Positions 24,297 to 36,172 of a DNA stretch of 64,000 nt are shown here, piece after piece. Position 1 is the stretch's first letter, and each line of letters opens with the position of its first letter. Made by a program: the position numbers and the translations under genes. The notes under the pieces are model-generated. The model had not been told where the DNA came from. It was given only the letters and a program-made list of their open reading frames with translations, and did no database searches. The stretch comes from Nageia nagi (Eukaryota > Pinophyta): NCBI GenBank assembly GCA_050084985.1, contig JBITNC010000001.1, positions 53,940,001-54,004,000 of the forward strand. Direction: 5' to 3'.

Positions 24297-24309
24297 TGGT
24301 ACTGTAGCC
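24297..24309 (+). other. Primer binding site of copia-B
   Basis: TGGTACTGTAGCC, a decayed form of TGGTATCAGAGCC, two bases after the LTR end. Confidence 0.7.
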
Positions 24310-27300
24310 ATCTTGGAGGCATTTTCTTCCTCTTCTCTTCATATTGAGAGGTAAAATCCATCAAAGGTATAATCTTCTTACCCTCTTTCTCTCCATTTTG
24401 AAGCTATTTTTTGCACTTTTTTGTTAAATTTAGCTTCTCTTTGCTAATTTTTTTTCTACACATAAGGTCTTTTTTTCTTACATACAGAAGTTTTTTTTTT
24501 TCTCAAATAAGTTTATATTTGATAGCTTATTGTTGTTAAATAGCTTATTATTGTAGAATAACTAAATAAGAAGGAGAATTTTTATTCACTTTTACCATTT
24601 TATTTTGGTAAGAAGCATTCTTTTTTAGGAAATTAACTTCATTTTATTAAAAATTTAGAAGGGGGAGGAATATTTCAGTTATGATAACAAGTTAGAGTAC
24701 CCATTAAATTTTTGGACAAAATGAATATTTTTCTCTTAAAAAACACTAAGTAAATTAATTTTTGCAAAAACAAAACTTCTAAGTATTTTATTTTTTTCCA
24801 AAAAGAGAAAAATGGAGCTTTTTCACTAGAGCTTCATCGTAAAGCTCAAATATCTATGTTTTTAATTTCTTGCATGAAAGGGATAAATTTTCTTGTAATT
24901 AATTTGTAATTAATTCTTTAGTTGTTGCTACAAGCTTGGCCATTCTTATTACAATCAAGCCCATGCCTCCTTTAATGTAAATCTTAACTAGTAAATTTTT
25001 TTTCATGCCTTGAATGCATGTGCTCTCTTTGACACCATCATTATTTTTGAAGAAAACAAAAAATAATAAATAACATATATCTATGTAAAATATTTGTGGC
25101 TACCCCAAATGGGAAGGAGCATAGCCCATAGCTTGCAACCCCCTTGGGTGGCTCATAAGGTGCAATGCCCATGAACGAGGCACACAACCACTGCGAACCA
25201 TCCCCTTATAAAAAGTTATTATTATTATTTTTGTATTGATTAATAATAATAATAATAATGTATTAAAACTATTAATATTTTTTACAATATGCTAAAAATA
25301 TATCTATTTTTTCACACACGCACACACACACATATATGAGAAAATTAAAATATTTCTTAAAGAAATAAAAAAAGGAATTTTTTCCTTTAAAAAGGAGGAG
25401 AATAAAATTGTGATCGTTATTATTTTTTGGCTCGCTCCTTATCATATGAGGGTTTTGTAATCATTTCCTAACTCTTCGTTGTTAGTTTGTGGTTATGGTT
25501 GTCCATGAGGTGTGCTTAACTCCACCCAACCTTTTTGTATGAAAAAGTTTTTAATAATATAAATTTTTTTTTTCATCCAAAAACATTGTGATATATTTTT
25601 TTACCATTAACAATAATAATATTTTAATTTTATTATAAATAAATTACAATTTTTAATATTATTTTGGTTGGTAAACTAAGAGATTTTTCTTCCCTAATAC
25701 ATGACACTGTTTCCCTTAGGCTTCGAGCCAAAGATTAAGGGGCATCCATGCTATCAAAATCCACCAAGGCAATGCACCTCACAAGATTTGAGGTGTAGCT
25801 CCTTGCTAAAGCTACACCTTAAGTTAAAAGTGAAAACCTATATATACATGTCACTTATGTTTTAACTAGTACATGTGGGATTTTTTTTCTAAATACAGAT
25901 AGTAAAAGCAATAGTGTTTTATGTGGATGATTTTTTTTTAGGCACAAGTTGATGCCTAACATTATTTTTTTTGCAAATGATTGCAATGCTTTGGTAATTT
26001 ATTTTCTAAAAGACCATTTTTTGCAAATGTTGCAACTTTATATGTCAATTCTTTTTTTTTTTTTTTAACTTGAAAAGTTTCAAGATTAATTTTTTACAAA
26101 ATGTTAAAGAATTTTTAAATGATGATTTTGCACAAAAGAATTATGATGTGCATATCTAAGAATGTACATCCCAATTTGACATTCTTAATGCAATATTTTT
26201 TATCAAAAAATTTGTGTACATACATTTTTTTATCAATGCAACATTTTAAGGCAAAATGCAAATTTGACATTTTTAAGTTTTTTTTTTGAATAAATTTGCA
26301 ATATTTGATCAAACTTAAAGAATTATTTGCAAATTGAACCTTCTTAATATGACTTGTGCAATTAATCAAATGTTTAAATAATCTTAAGATAACTCTTACA
26401 AAGTCTTTGTAAATATTTAGATAATCTTAAGATGACATTTGCAAAGTAAATATTTGGCTTTCTTAAGATGAATTTTAAAATTAAGGAAATATTGGACAAT
26501 TTTAAGATGAATTTTGCAAAGTAAGAAATCATTTGGACAATCTTAAATAAGACTTACAATATTATGCCAATATTTTGTACAAATAATGGTAAGTTTAGAA
26601 CAACTTTTATGATATTTTAATTATATCATATCTAAGCTCAATTTGTGGAGTTTAGATCTATGCTTCTTTTTAAGTTTTGTTTAAGTGAATGTTTAGTTGA
26701 TGGCAACTTCATTCTAAAATGACTAAGTTGCATTTTTTTTATCAAAAGGGATTTTGATGTAGATTTGCATATTGGTTAAAGTGGTTTTTATTTAATCTCA
26801 ATTTTGGTTGTGCACTTATTGATATCATTGTTTCATTGTGCACAATTTAGATATCCTTAACTAGAAGTGAAAGTTGTGTAAACTTCCTTCCATTATTGAT
26901 TGTGAAAAGGTGAATATTTTGTATATCACCATTTTTTAATGCATATTTGAATATTTTGTATATCACCATTGTTATGCATAGGTTGATAGTATATCACCAT
27001 TGTTATGCATATATTGATATTTTATCACCATTATTGTGCATTTTCAACGTGCTTAACTAAGCTAAAATTGTAGAGCTTAGTAATATGATATAATTATTAA
27101 TGAAGTAACCCATAAGGGGGAGAGTTATTAACTTCATAAAAAATCATATTTTAAAATCCAAGAACTTCTTTGTCAAGGAGAAATTTTTTGGATATGAATT
27201 TGCAGTTATTATCCATCAAAATAAAACTTTGTTGATATTTTCACCTAAACCCTAGTTTCTTGGATTCGTGAAGTTGTCATCAAGAAGGATTTAAGTATGA

Positions 27301-28359
27301 ATTCTTCACATGATTAATTCATCCTTAGGAGGGTTTTTGTATTTTTTATCATATTGGATTATGTATACATTTGTTATACATTGATCATACAATATATGAC
27401 TATAAGTATTGGCTTGGCATCCTTATGATGACTTATAGTGCACCACTTTATACCATATTTAATTTTGTATTAGAAAATTTATAATGTTATACCATATTTG
27501 TATCCATGTTGATGTATTTATTCTTGAAATATTGGGTCTTGAGGTTAAAAATACAAAGATCTCAAAATCAATTTTTGTAGTCATAGATTAGATTGAAAAA
27601 TATGACTTTCAGACAATCCTTGTTGGAAAGATATCAACAATAAGTACCTTATGCTTTACTCAATATTAAGGCTTGGATGTTGAATCCTACAACCTAAAGG
27701 ATTAAAATATTGAGAAAATTACCTCATATTTACAATTAGTTAAAGAAATCCTTCTATAGCCTTAAGAAAACTCCCAAGAGTTTAGTTTGATAAAATCTCA
27801 AGGTATTTTTTATATAATCAAGTACTTTTAAAAGTTAAGATCTATATATAATTAGCTCTTGAGAAACTTACATCTTAAGGAAGATAAGTAAGCAATTTAT
27901 TTTAAGCTATGAGAGCCATTAAGCCCTTTTTTATATGGGCCTTTCCTTTTTAATGCCCTGAGTGAAGTATCTTTTATCTTCACTTTCATTGATGATATTA
28001 GTAGGATGAGTTTTTGCCTATCCACTTAAGAAAAAATATGATTGATTGAAGAAATAAAACTTTATGATGCTAAGGAGGAAAATATATCAATAATTTATTT
28101 TACATGAGGGAATTTGAATTTTAAAACTTTTGGATATGAATTTATTCTAAAAGAGAAAGTAGTTACATAATAGAGTGAATCATTATAATACATGACATTG
28201 AATATTATAGGCTCTATTCTTCTCCTTGATAATCAATATTTGTATTTTAAGAGAAATGAATATTGCTGAACTTTTAAAAGAAAATGGGATCATACTTCAT
28301 GAGGAGTTTAACAAGAATATTCATAAAAACTAAGTGTTGGACCAAACCACTAATAAGTC
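24310..28359 (+). other. Non-coding leader/internal region of copia-B
   Basis: No gag or protease frame. Contents: AT-rich sequence with T-runs; a GC-richer island at about 25090-25205; TTA/TAA repeats at 25217-25257; a short CA repeat at 25314-25334; a LINE tail at 25430-25590 (separate entry); a second GC-richer block at 25715-25825; and, near 26100-26570, loosely repeated AT-rich words ending in GCAAA. From about 28240 a plus-strand frame leads into the RT. It may be the remains of a large non-coding retrotransposon derivative or nested fragments I cannot separate. Confidence 0.4.
25430..25590 (+). mobile_element. LINE 3' end fragment
   Basis: The segment GGTGTGCTTAACTCCACCC then TTTTTGTATGAAAAAG, ending in a long T-run and CATCCAAAAA, aligns with the reverse complement of the LINE tail at 9138-9240. 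It is a small 5'-truncated copy of that family on the plus strand. Confidence 0.5.
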
Positions 28360-28920
28360 ACCTAAAGAGAAAAATTCTTCATCTCAAAGGATGACTAGAA
28401 GTATGGCTTTAAATATGTCTCTCCTTGCCAAAATTAAAGGTCATGATGAACATGTAATGAACCTTCAAATTTTAAGAAATATTCTCTTCATTCTTGTTGG
28501 ATGTAAGCTATAATTTAATGCTCTATTGAAAAATAGAACTTAGGACTTAGTCCCATATCCAATTAAGAGGAATATAACTGGAAACAAATAGGTTTACAAG
28601 ATTAAGTATAAATAGGTTTACAAGATTAAGTATAACTCAAATGGTGAAGTTAAGAAATATAATGCAAGGTTGATGGCTAATAAATTTACTCAAAAGTATG
28701 AATTTCATTATAAGGAAATATTTAATCAACTTACAAGATGTCTACAATTATACTAATACTTGAACTTTCAACAACCCAAGGTTGGAAGATACTCAAATTT
28801 AATGTGAAAAGTATCTTTGGTGACTAATATGACTTGGTATTAACCTTACTTTATGTGGATGACCTTTTTGATAATATAGTAAAACTCAAGATAAAATAAG
28901 AGATTATACATACCTTGGTA
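28360..28920 (+). pseudogene. copia-B reverse transcriptase remnant
   Basis: RT N-terminal half with stops. The blocks include MTRSMALNMSLLAKIKGH (about 28391-28445), DLVPYPIKRNITG (28547 on), VYKIKYNSNGE and a LTLLYVDDLF catalytic block (about 28838-28865, intact YVDD). A 24-bp tandem duplication at 28587-28631 (AATAGGTTTACAAGATTAAG twice) lies within it. It breaks off where the tandem repeats begin. Compare the longer relative at 50900-52455. Confidence 0.75.
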
Positions 28921-29775
28921 TGAAAGGATTGTACCTACCTTATTTAGTCTCAAATAAATGCCACATTATTTACTTCCATGTTGATGGAAGAATAACCATG
29001 TTTATGTATGGATGCCACATTGTTTACTTCCATGTTTATGGATAAATTATAGATTTTTTACTTCAATTTTCATTGTAACAGTATCCATGTATAGATATAA
29101 TTTGCTACTTATGGCTATACTTCTTGAATAGTGGTATGGTCAAGTGAGCATTTGATACTTGTGTTTATTCTTCTTGACTAGTTGTATGGTCAAGTGAGCA
29201 TTTGATGCTTGTGGCTATGCATCTTGATTAGTAGTATGGTCAAGATGGCATTTATTCTTATGGTTATGCATCTTTACTAGTGGTATAGTTAAGTTTGTAT
29301 TTGAAGCTAGTAGCTATGTATCTTAACTTTTGGCATGGTCAAGTTGGTATTTTGTGTTTTTTTCTTTAGCTAGGATATAGTATTATTGAAGGAGACCTTA
29401 AACCTCCAAATCAAGATGTTTGTAAATAGATAAGAACTTATGTCAAACTTAACTTGTGGAATAATAAAGTTATCATTTGATGGTTTATGGATTGGTTAAG
29501 ATAATATGAATTCTTGGCATATAAAGTAACTAATGGAAAAATTAATCACTTTCCTTCTTTCATTTATGAAGTATGATTTTGTTTATGAAGTTGCCCTCAA
29601 GGGGGAGACTTATTATGATATGATGTGAAATTCATAGTGAAATCATATATGATATCAAATTACATAAAAAAAGAATGAAAAAATTATTATAAATAGATCA
29701 TAACATAAAGTAGGAAATCATAATATCTCTTAGGATGGTAAAGTTTTCCTTTTAAAGGGGGAGTGAAGTATGAAT
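28921..29775 (+). repeat. Non-coding block with tandem repeats in copia-B
   Basis: From about 29095 to 29350, four to five degenerate copies of a roughly 62-66-bp unit with the core GGTATGGTCAAGT and ATTTGATGCTTGTGG. The block sits where the RT C-terminus and RNase H should be and is followed at 29775 by TTCACCCCTAGAAGGATTTT, which in the relative at 52432 comes directly after RNase H. The same repeats occur at 49610-50010, upstream of RT. Confidence 0.6.
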
Positions 29776-30580
29776 TATTATCATGAATAATTCACCCCTA
29801 GAAGGATTTTTTTTATAGTGTTTATCTTTGGACTTGTGCACTTTTGAGCATATGATGAAATTTGTGTGGACTATTTACTTATCCATGTTTATGCATTACT
29901 TATATCACCATCTTCATGAATGTACATTTGTGCACTTTTATACTTAGTTATCTATGTGTGATGAATTTGTTTATGCATTAATTTATGTTATCACTTATGA
30001 ACATTTATATATGTATATTTACTTAGTTAAACACATATGAGTAACTAGTATGTGCACTTTAGACATAAATTATCATATGATATTTTATGATCAAAACATA
30101 TTTTGTTTATACAACAGGTGACCATAGGATTTCTTGGCATCTTTATGAGGACTTATAGTGCACCATTTGATCAATTTATGGATGGTGTTTTTTATTTTTT
30201 ATATTATGTTGAAATGAATTTAATATATATATGATTCATCTAACTGATCTTATTTATGACCTACTTGTAGCTTGCAGGTTTATTCTTGAGATTTCAAATT
30301 ACTTTTAGTATGTAGGTTCCTAGAGGCTCATCATGTTAACATGTTGGAATACTAGTACTTGTACATTTAAACCATTTATATTTCATGAATATTGTATTGT
30401 AAACCATTAATTAAAATGTTTAAGTAGTTTATCCTTGTTGAGGTTGTACAACCATTTAAATTCTATTACTTCTCAAAGTTCTCAAGTTCTCATTTCTAAT
30501 TGTATTTTTTATGAAGGATAACTTTATTATAGTCTTACATTCTTTTCTTCTTTATTTCTCAATATTACATTAAGGGGGAG
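29776..30580 (+). other. 3' untranslated arm and polypurine tract of copia-B
   Basis: Non-coding 3' arm with short words around TGTGATGAA and ACTTATAGTGCACCA, shared with 52455-52940 (plus) and 36380-36800 (reverse). It ends in the polypurine tract AAGGGGGAG (30572-30580). Confidence 0.7.
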
Positions 30581-31097
30581 TGTTAGAAGAAAAAATGTAT
30601 TATTGTATAAATTATTTTTTATATTATATCTAAAGAATAATATCTCCTCTATTTATGTAACCCATTATTTAATCCACTTAATACTTAAAAGTATTCCTAA
30701 ATATTTGTTAAGTATTTAGTGAATTAAATATGAAGACTTATCCTACACTCATCCCACTTGAGGATATTTTTATCCTTTAGTATATTTTATTCCCCTTGGG
30801 TAAAAGTTTCTCCAATAAATAGAGAGCTTCCCTTAAGCATTAGACACATTTGTAGAAAGCATTATTATTCTAGCAGTTTTTAGAGAGTTTGTAGGAGAGT
30901 TCTTGATAAGAGTTTAAATAGAGTTTTTGTTCTTGAGAAGTAATAAATTTAATTGTAGAATATGTTTCTATGGGAAAATTCCTCCCATAATTTTACCAAT
31001 AAAATATTGTCTCTACTTTGTGTGATTTATCTTGAAGTAGTTTAGAAGAAGATTGTTTCAAGAATATCTTAGGTTAAGAGGATTTTGGTTTCTTTCA
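30581..31097 (+). repeat. 3' LTR of copia-B
   Basis: 517 bp from TGTTAGAAG to TTTCA, directly before the target duplication ATGAT. Confidence 0.9.
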
Positions 31098-31102
31098 ATG
31101 AT

Positions 31103-31529
31103 CACATCGAGAAGCAATGCTTCAAGAAAAGAAACTAGAAAAAAGCTAACTATAATGAGAAACAAAGTAATACCAATCTCTTTCTCACTCACAATAACTT
31201 TGAAGTTATTAATGTTCAGATTGGGTACCTTGATAGTGGTTTTTCAAATCATATATCTAGGCATAGAAATTTATTTGAAAATATGTGAAGAGAATGTTAG
31301 TAGACAAGTCAAGTTTAACGACAATAACTAGGTGAGCATTGTTGGTAAAGGAATAATTACATTCAAAGTAAATACTAGTAATATTATACATATGCATGAT
31401 ACATTATATGTTCCAAGGTTGAAACATAATCTCTTGAGAATTAATCAATTATGTATAATCAAATACAAATTAGTTTTTATGAAGAAGAACTACAAAATCA
31501 TAAATTAAACCAATCAAGTAGTTTCTATA
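31103..31529 (+). pseudogene. copia zinc knuckle and protease region, internal region 2
   Basis: Starts with the second half of the zinc knuckle (H-I-E-K-Q-C, so the H-x4-C pair is kept). It continues with KKRN-like basic sequence, a degenerate protease segment (about 31205-31260, with LDSG reading as LDSG/F), the VKFNDNN end and the VSIVGKGIITFKVN segment, then YVPRLKHNLLRINQL. The 1.9-kb LTR-like insertion interrupts it at 31529. Equivalent to 14540-14800 of internal region 1. Confidence 0.75.
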
Positions 31530-33436
31530 TTGAACCATAAACCCTACTATAGGATTTAATTTGAATCTTCATACTTTATTTCTTTTAGTGCTTGTAGAAA
31601 TAAAAATTAATCACACAAAAAGATTGACACAATTTTACCCTGGTTCAATTGATGTGGTCTACATCTAGCAAAAGTCGATCCATTATTGTAGAGTCCATTT
31701 TACAATGTCATTTTTCATGGTCCATATTGCTCAATTCTTTTGTATCCAAAACATGCAATCACTATAGGATATCCATTAAAATAATTTGTTGAAGATGACT
31801 CTCTTTTCAACAAAAGTCCTCAAGCATGATTCCATGTCTCTTGTCTCGAGTTGACATCTTTGGAATCATTATTTTTCCCTTGTTGTATTTGCACCATGGT
31901 GATTATTTCTTCCACTTCTTTTCTTCTTTTTCCATGAAAATAATTTCATTATTGGATTTGTACAATATGTGCAAGTTCTAAATGTAACTCCAAAATTACT
32001 CTCATGGCTATAATATTATCCATTGAGTTTAACAACAAATGGAATTTTGGTACATTTCTAAAACCTACACACTCTCCACTTGGGAGGATTTTCCCACTAA
32101 GGGATCACCACTTTTTTCCTTCAAGTACCCCTTTTATAACTTCTAAGGGTTTAAAATTTGGAGTTTACAGTTTTAAATAAACAAATATTCTAAACTTACA
32201 ATATTTACCTAACCTCTCAATAATATTCTTCTTATTTTTATTCCTGTAGCCTTTTCTCCTTGGTTTTAGGATCTCTTTTTGATTTGGTTTAAAGTTTATT
32301 TTCCTCCATTTTTTTTATTTTGGCATCTAGTTGATTTTAAGCCTTTGAAATAGTAAATTTCATTTACTATTTCAAATACTAACAACTTTGTTAAAAATAC
32401 ATCAAACCAACAAACTATTTATCTCCCTTTTGACTAGCATCTAATGATTTTGGTGGTTCCAACAAAACTCATTAAAATTCCTTTCTCCACACCATGTCTG
32501 ATGACATATCAACTAAATAGATCTATGCATGAGCATTTGGCATATGCTAACTATAACTACGACCTCCTTCATTACGTAGAGTACACATTTTAGTCTCCCT
32601 TATCTTTATGCATGCATAGATTGAAGATATGAAAAATTGAGTCATTTTTTCACATAGTTAGCCTTGTTGTCATGTTCCATCATCCACCTCTCCTTGTACA
32701 TAATCAAGTTACATTGGCTCTAATAGGAATGATCAGTGTTTCCTCATGTCAATGATGAAGTGATGATGTGGTGTTTAGTGGTTGGTTGGTTTTTGGGTCT
32801 CGTGCAAATGTTGTATGATTGACTGATGGCTAGTGGATGACTTGGATGGATGCAATGCATTGTATTCTTTTCTTAATGGTGTTTTAAGTTGATATTATCA
32901 ACCTCCACATGGTTCTGATAGGTAGTGAGTTGGAGATCGATAGATATCAAATAATGGTCAGTTGGTTAGAAATATCCCCTTTGAACAATAGTCTAGATTC
33001 TTCTTGCATTATCAAAGTTTATCCAAGTTCATTGGTGACTTAGCAATCCTCATGAATGTTAGATCTAACATCTAGTGGCAATGTGTGGGTCATCTTTGAG
33101 TCTAATGAGCATCATTTTCCCAAATATAGGCTTCAACCAAACTCCAATGCACAATATTCATTACAATGTTGATTAATTTTATACTATCATTTAAATTTAA
33201 ATGATATTGTAACAATATTAAATCCTTTGGCATTTAAAATATTTGCACATAATAAATAATAATATTTAATTATTATTTATTAAAATTTTGAATCTTAATA
33301 TCTCATCCATATGACTTTAGATTTTATTTCCATTGAAGACATCGAAGAGTTGGCAAAGAACACTTTGTCTTGAAGAGAACAACTACACATTTTGAGACTT
33401 TTATTTTTTTCACTTTCAAAATCCATTTTGGATCAA
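31530..33436. mobile_element. Unclassified 1.9-kb insertion, probably a solo LTR
   Basis: 1907 bp with inverted ends TTGA and TCAA (TTGAACCA at left, TGGATCAA at right), flanked by CTATA (31525-31529) and CTATT (33437-33441), one mismatch. Internal region 1 has an uninterrupted sequence at the equivalent site (GTTACTATTCTCATG near 14800). No coding capacity and no internal pair of repeats, but text near the left end (ACCCTGGTTCAATTG) reads like an LTR. A solo LTR is the simplest explanation. Orientation is unknown. Confidence 0.6.
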
Positions 33437-33441
33437 CTATT

Positions 33442-33983
33442 CTCATTTGTAAGAATAGAATGTATATGTTAAAAATACAACCAACTATAAATTATTTAAA
33501 TATCATAGTTTATATTACATGCTTGTGGCATGAAAGCTTTAAATACCTCAATTTCAACTTATTGAGTGGGATGAAAAAGCTCATGAAAGGTATATCCACA
33601 ATTTCACATCCTTTAGATACTTTGTGTGAAAGTTATATCTTTGGAAAATAACACTAGGATAAGTTTTCCCATCACCAACATAGGGATAAGAAGCCTTTGG
33701 AATTGATGCATGCTAACATTTGTGTACCTATGCAAACTCCAAGCTTCAATAAATGTAGGTATAGATTGATTTTTACTAATAATCACTCTAGAATGAGTTG
33801 GTTGTATTTGTTGAAGGCTAAATCATATATATTTGATTGCTTTTTCAAGTTCAAGGCACTACTAAAGAATCAATCTAGTTACCCTATTAAGAAATTTTGG
33901 ACTAATAATAGTGGTGAATTCATTTCAAATAAGTTCAAAGAATCATGCAACAAACATGGAATCAAGTGAAAATATACAACAAC
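33442..33983 (+). pseudogene. copia integrase, N-terminal and core part, internal region 2
   Basis: It begins with the end of the pre-integrase region (the MYMLKIQPTINY frame, 33457 on, with LWHESFKYLNFN, the H-x-H zinc-binding area, and then LCESYIFGK). The core follows from about 33690: KPLELMHANICVPMQTPS (the first catalytic aspartate is here an asparagine in the usual H-A/T-D-x-x-G-P), then YRLIFTNNHSRMSWLYLLK, then WTNNSGEF (second catalytic position, usually D-N/S) and NKFKESCNKHGIK. At 33983 the CACTA element interrupts it; the reading resumes at 54104. Confidence 0.8.
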
Positions 33984-34001
33984 CACTAGACCAAAAAGGG
34001 C
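33984..34001 (+). repeat. Left terminal inverted repeat of the CACTA element
   Basis: CACTAGACCAAAAAGGGC; the mate at 54082-54100 reads CACTAGACCAAAAAAGAGC on the minus strand. Confidence 0.9.
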
Positions 34002-34009
34002 TATTCGGG

Positions 34010-34340
34010 GCAATTTGAAATTGTCACCTAATATATTTTTTGATGGTTATTCACCTAAAACCTATGAGTTCACCATTAAAAGTCCCCTCTCTATGGAAGC
34101 AGCTAACAACCATCAATATATATACCTAAAATTGTTATTTAATGTAAAAAAGAGGCATTTATAAATCACCTCTTTATTGACTAATGAGGGTGGCTTAAAC
34201 TATCACTCAACCCATCTTGTTATTCTTTTACATGGTGGTTTTAATTATCCCTTTATGATTTTATATGATGGTTTAAAACCATCATATAGTATTTTTTAAT
34301 GGCATAGTATGGAAGCATTATTCCAAATGGAAGAATGCTT
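34010..34340. repeat. Left subterminal repeats of the CACTA element
   Basis: Words around GGGGCAATTTG, TGATGGTTATTC, TGGTGGTTTTAATTATC and GATGGTTTAAAACCATC, in both orientations. The right end has GGGGCAATTATTAACCATC and GAGGCAGTTT-like words. In this superfamily such motifs bind the transposase. Confidence 0.6.
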
Positions 34341-34453
34341 CCAAGCTAGTCCATCCTTAGTTGGCTAAGGCATCCAATCCCAATCATAGTAAGCCCAATT
34401 ATGATGTTGGCCATGGGCTCTCAAATAATGGACAAATGGAGTTAGCCACTCAT

Positions 34454-34454
34454 C

Positions 34455-34494
<40 letters not shown>
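34454..34494. repeat. TA dinucleotide microsatellite
   Basis: About 20 uninterrupted TA units. Confidence 0.95.
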
Positions 34495-34497
<3 letters not shown>

Positions 34498-34499
34498 AA

Positions 34500-34800
34500 T
34501 AATGAAAGATAAAGGCATGTTCATGATAAGTGCACCATATGATATAAAATGATCCAAATGCAGCAACATATGATATAAAGCTATCAAAATGCACCATCAT
34601 ATGATATGAAATGATCCAAGTGCATGATATGATATATGAAATGATCCAAGTACACCATATTTGTTTAAAATAATGCAATTGCACCATATGCTATGAAATC
34701 AACATATAATATGAAATTCATCTAAATACACCATAGTGTCTAAAATTATGCAACTATGCCATATGATATGAAATGATCTAAGTACATCATATGATATGAA
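34500..34800. repeat. Degenerate tandem repeats, CATATGATATGAAATGATCC type
   Basis: About seven copies, 25-45 bp apart, of the core ATATGATATGAAATGATCCA with CACCAT nearby. The core recurs singly at about 44504-44525, on the other side of the nested copia element. Confidence 0.8.
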
Positions 34801-34803
34801 ATT

Positions 34804-35019
34804 ATTCAAATATGCTTTACAATTCTAATTATTTCTCAAATGATTCAAATATGCTCTACAATACTACTACCACAACATTCAATTTATAAGAACCAAGTAG
34901 ACACATCCATATTCAAATATGTTCTATAGTTTCAATTATTTCTCAAATGATTCAAATATGATCTATACTACTACTACTACAACATTCAATTTACAAGAAC
35001 CAAGTAGACACACACACCC
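34804..35019. repeat. Tandem pair of about 108 bp
   Basis: Copies at 34804-34910 and 34911-35019. Each contains AACATTCAATTTA then AGAACCAAGTAGACACA, which on the minus strand reads as the E-motif fragment of the PPR gene found repeatedly in this transposon. A diverged copy lies around 45340-45440 and the word CACATTTCAATTTAGAAGCA at 44724. Confidence 0.75.
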
Positions 35020-35601
35020 AAGAAGAATTTTTTGAAAATTTGAAATGGAACATAAAATCTTATAGACATGTATGCAAAATGTGGAAGATACATGATGCAA
35101 ACATAGTTTCATGAGTACAACAAGGATGCCAACTTAGCACTTTGTATTGGTTTTTGACACTTAGAAATTTTTTGGGTTAAATAGTTGTTTTCCTTCTTCA
35201 AGAGAATTTATGGATTGAACAGTTGATTTCCTTCTCCAAGCTAGTTTTTGGATCATATGGTATATTTAAATCATTTAATATCATATCATAATTTATTTTA
35301 TAAAACTTTTCTCATACAATCTAGGCAATGAAAAAGCCCACAAGTGATAAGTGATACAAGCAAAGGTATTAGGTAGAAGAGAGGAGAGGTGATATGAGGC
35401 AATTACAATTATACTATATGACTTAAAATGATTTTCCCTATATACATATGCATAGATGAAGAAAAATATTTTATACCATGTCTAGTAGGTGATTCTCAAG
35501 ATAGCTAGCATGAGCCACAACATTTGATTTACAAGCACCAAGTACATACATGTATACACCCAATCTAATATTTATAGGTATTTTGGTAGTGAAGTTCAAA
35601 G
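35020..35601 (-). pseudogene. PPR gene fragments (minus), interrupted by copia-C
   Basis: At about 35500-35601 the minus strand encodes LNFTTKIPI followed by VLGACKSNVV-like text, the end region (E motif) of PLS-class plant PPR proteins. The reading is interrupted by the copia element at 35602 and resumes at 44073 with DLL/GYLEEAL-like text, in the expected order on the minus strand. On the plus strand at about 35062-35110 the phrase ATAGACATGTATGCAAAATG repeats a motif that encodes IDMYAK in the PPR units at 47.7-49.2 kb. Between are unclassified AT-rich bases. Confidence 0.6.
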
Positions 35602-36159
35602 TTAAGGAACAAGCTTATAAGACTAAATTCCTAATAACCAAGATCACATGAAAGCTCTCTAAAACGTCACTACATTTTCATGAAAACAAAGTTAATCTTA
35701 TAAAGTTGATACCAATATAAAGTGGTTCCTACAACCATGGGAGTATATAAAATATTATAAGATATCATTATCAAAGAGCACCCTCTTACAATTCATTTTC
35801 TTATTTCTCCTACAACCTAAACAAGAGCATAAAATTTCTACAAACTTAAGTAACTAATCTCAAGTAGAGGGCCTTCTATTTATAGGAAAAACTCCTCCCT
35901 TGAATCACCCTATTAACCAATGTACAATATCATGACATGCATCACCTTTTTACCCAAGGGGCATGCTCTTGAGATGGAGTGTAGGAAAATTTACATTATC
36001 ATATTCATAAATACTTAGAAGGTATCTATGGATACTTTTAAGTATTAATGAATTTACATTATCATATTCACTAAATACTTCAAGTATTTAGGGATAGCCT
36101 TAAGTATTAAGTGAATTTACATTAAGATAACTAACAATAATGCATTATGCATTCCAACA
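35602..36159 (-). repeat. 3' LTR of copia-C
   Basis: Matches 43514-44072, with shared blocks such as GTACAATATCAT, TTACCCAAGGGGCATGCTC and ATGGAGTGTAGGA. Its minus-strand start TGTTGGAATGCATAATGC resembles the LTR start of copia-B. Confidence 0.9.
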
Positions 36160-36172
36160 CTTCCCTTTAATA
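36160..36172 (-). other. Polypurine tract of copia-C (minus strand)
   Basis: Plus strand CTTCCCTTTAAT, so ATTAAAGGGAAG on the minus strand, directly before the LTR. Confidence 0.75.

Larger units (their letters stand above)
23769..31097 (+). mobile_element. Nested Ty1/copia element (copia-B)
   Basis: 7329 bp, with a perfect 5-bp target duplication ATGAT (23764-23768 and 31098-31102). Left LTR 23769-24294 and right LTR 30581-31097, both starting TGTTAGAA and ending TTTCA. A primer site follows the left LTR and the polypurine tract AAGGGGGAG precedes the right one. Of the coding part only part of RT is left (28360-28920); the first 4 kb of internal sequence are non-coding, making it a defective, possibly large-retrotransposon-derivative-type copy. 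Removing it joins the zinc knuckle of the host gag. Confidence 0.9.

Noticed and set aside
34457-34687. Minus frame with repeated YIISCTWIISY and a long IYIYIY tail
   Set aside because: Translation of the TA microsatellite and the CATATGATATGAAATGATCC repeats only.
34500-35020. Regularly spaced repeats that could suggest a CRISPR array
   Set aside because: Unit length and spacing vary, the spacers are themselves repeated, and the context is a plant DNA transposon.
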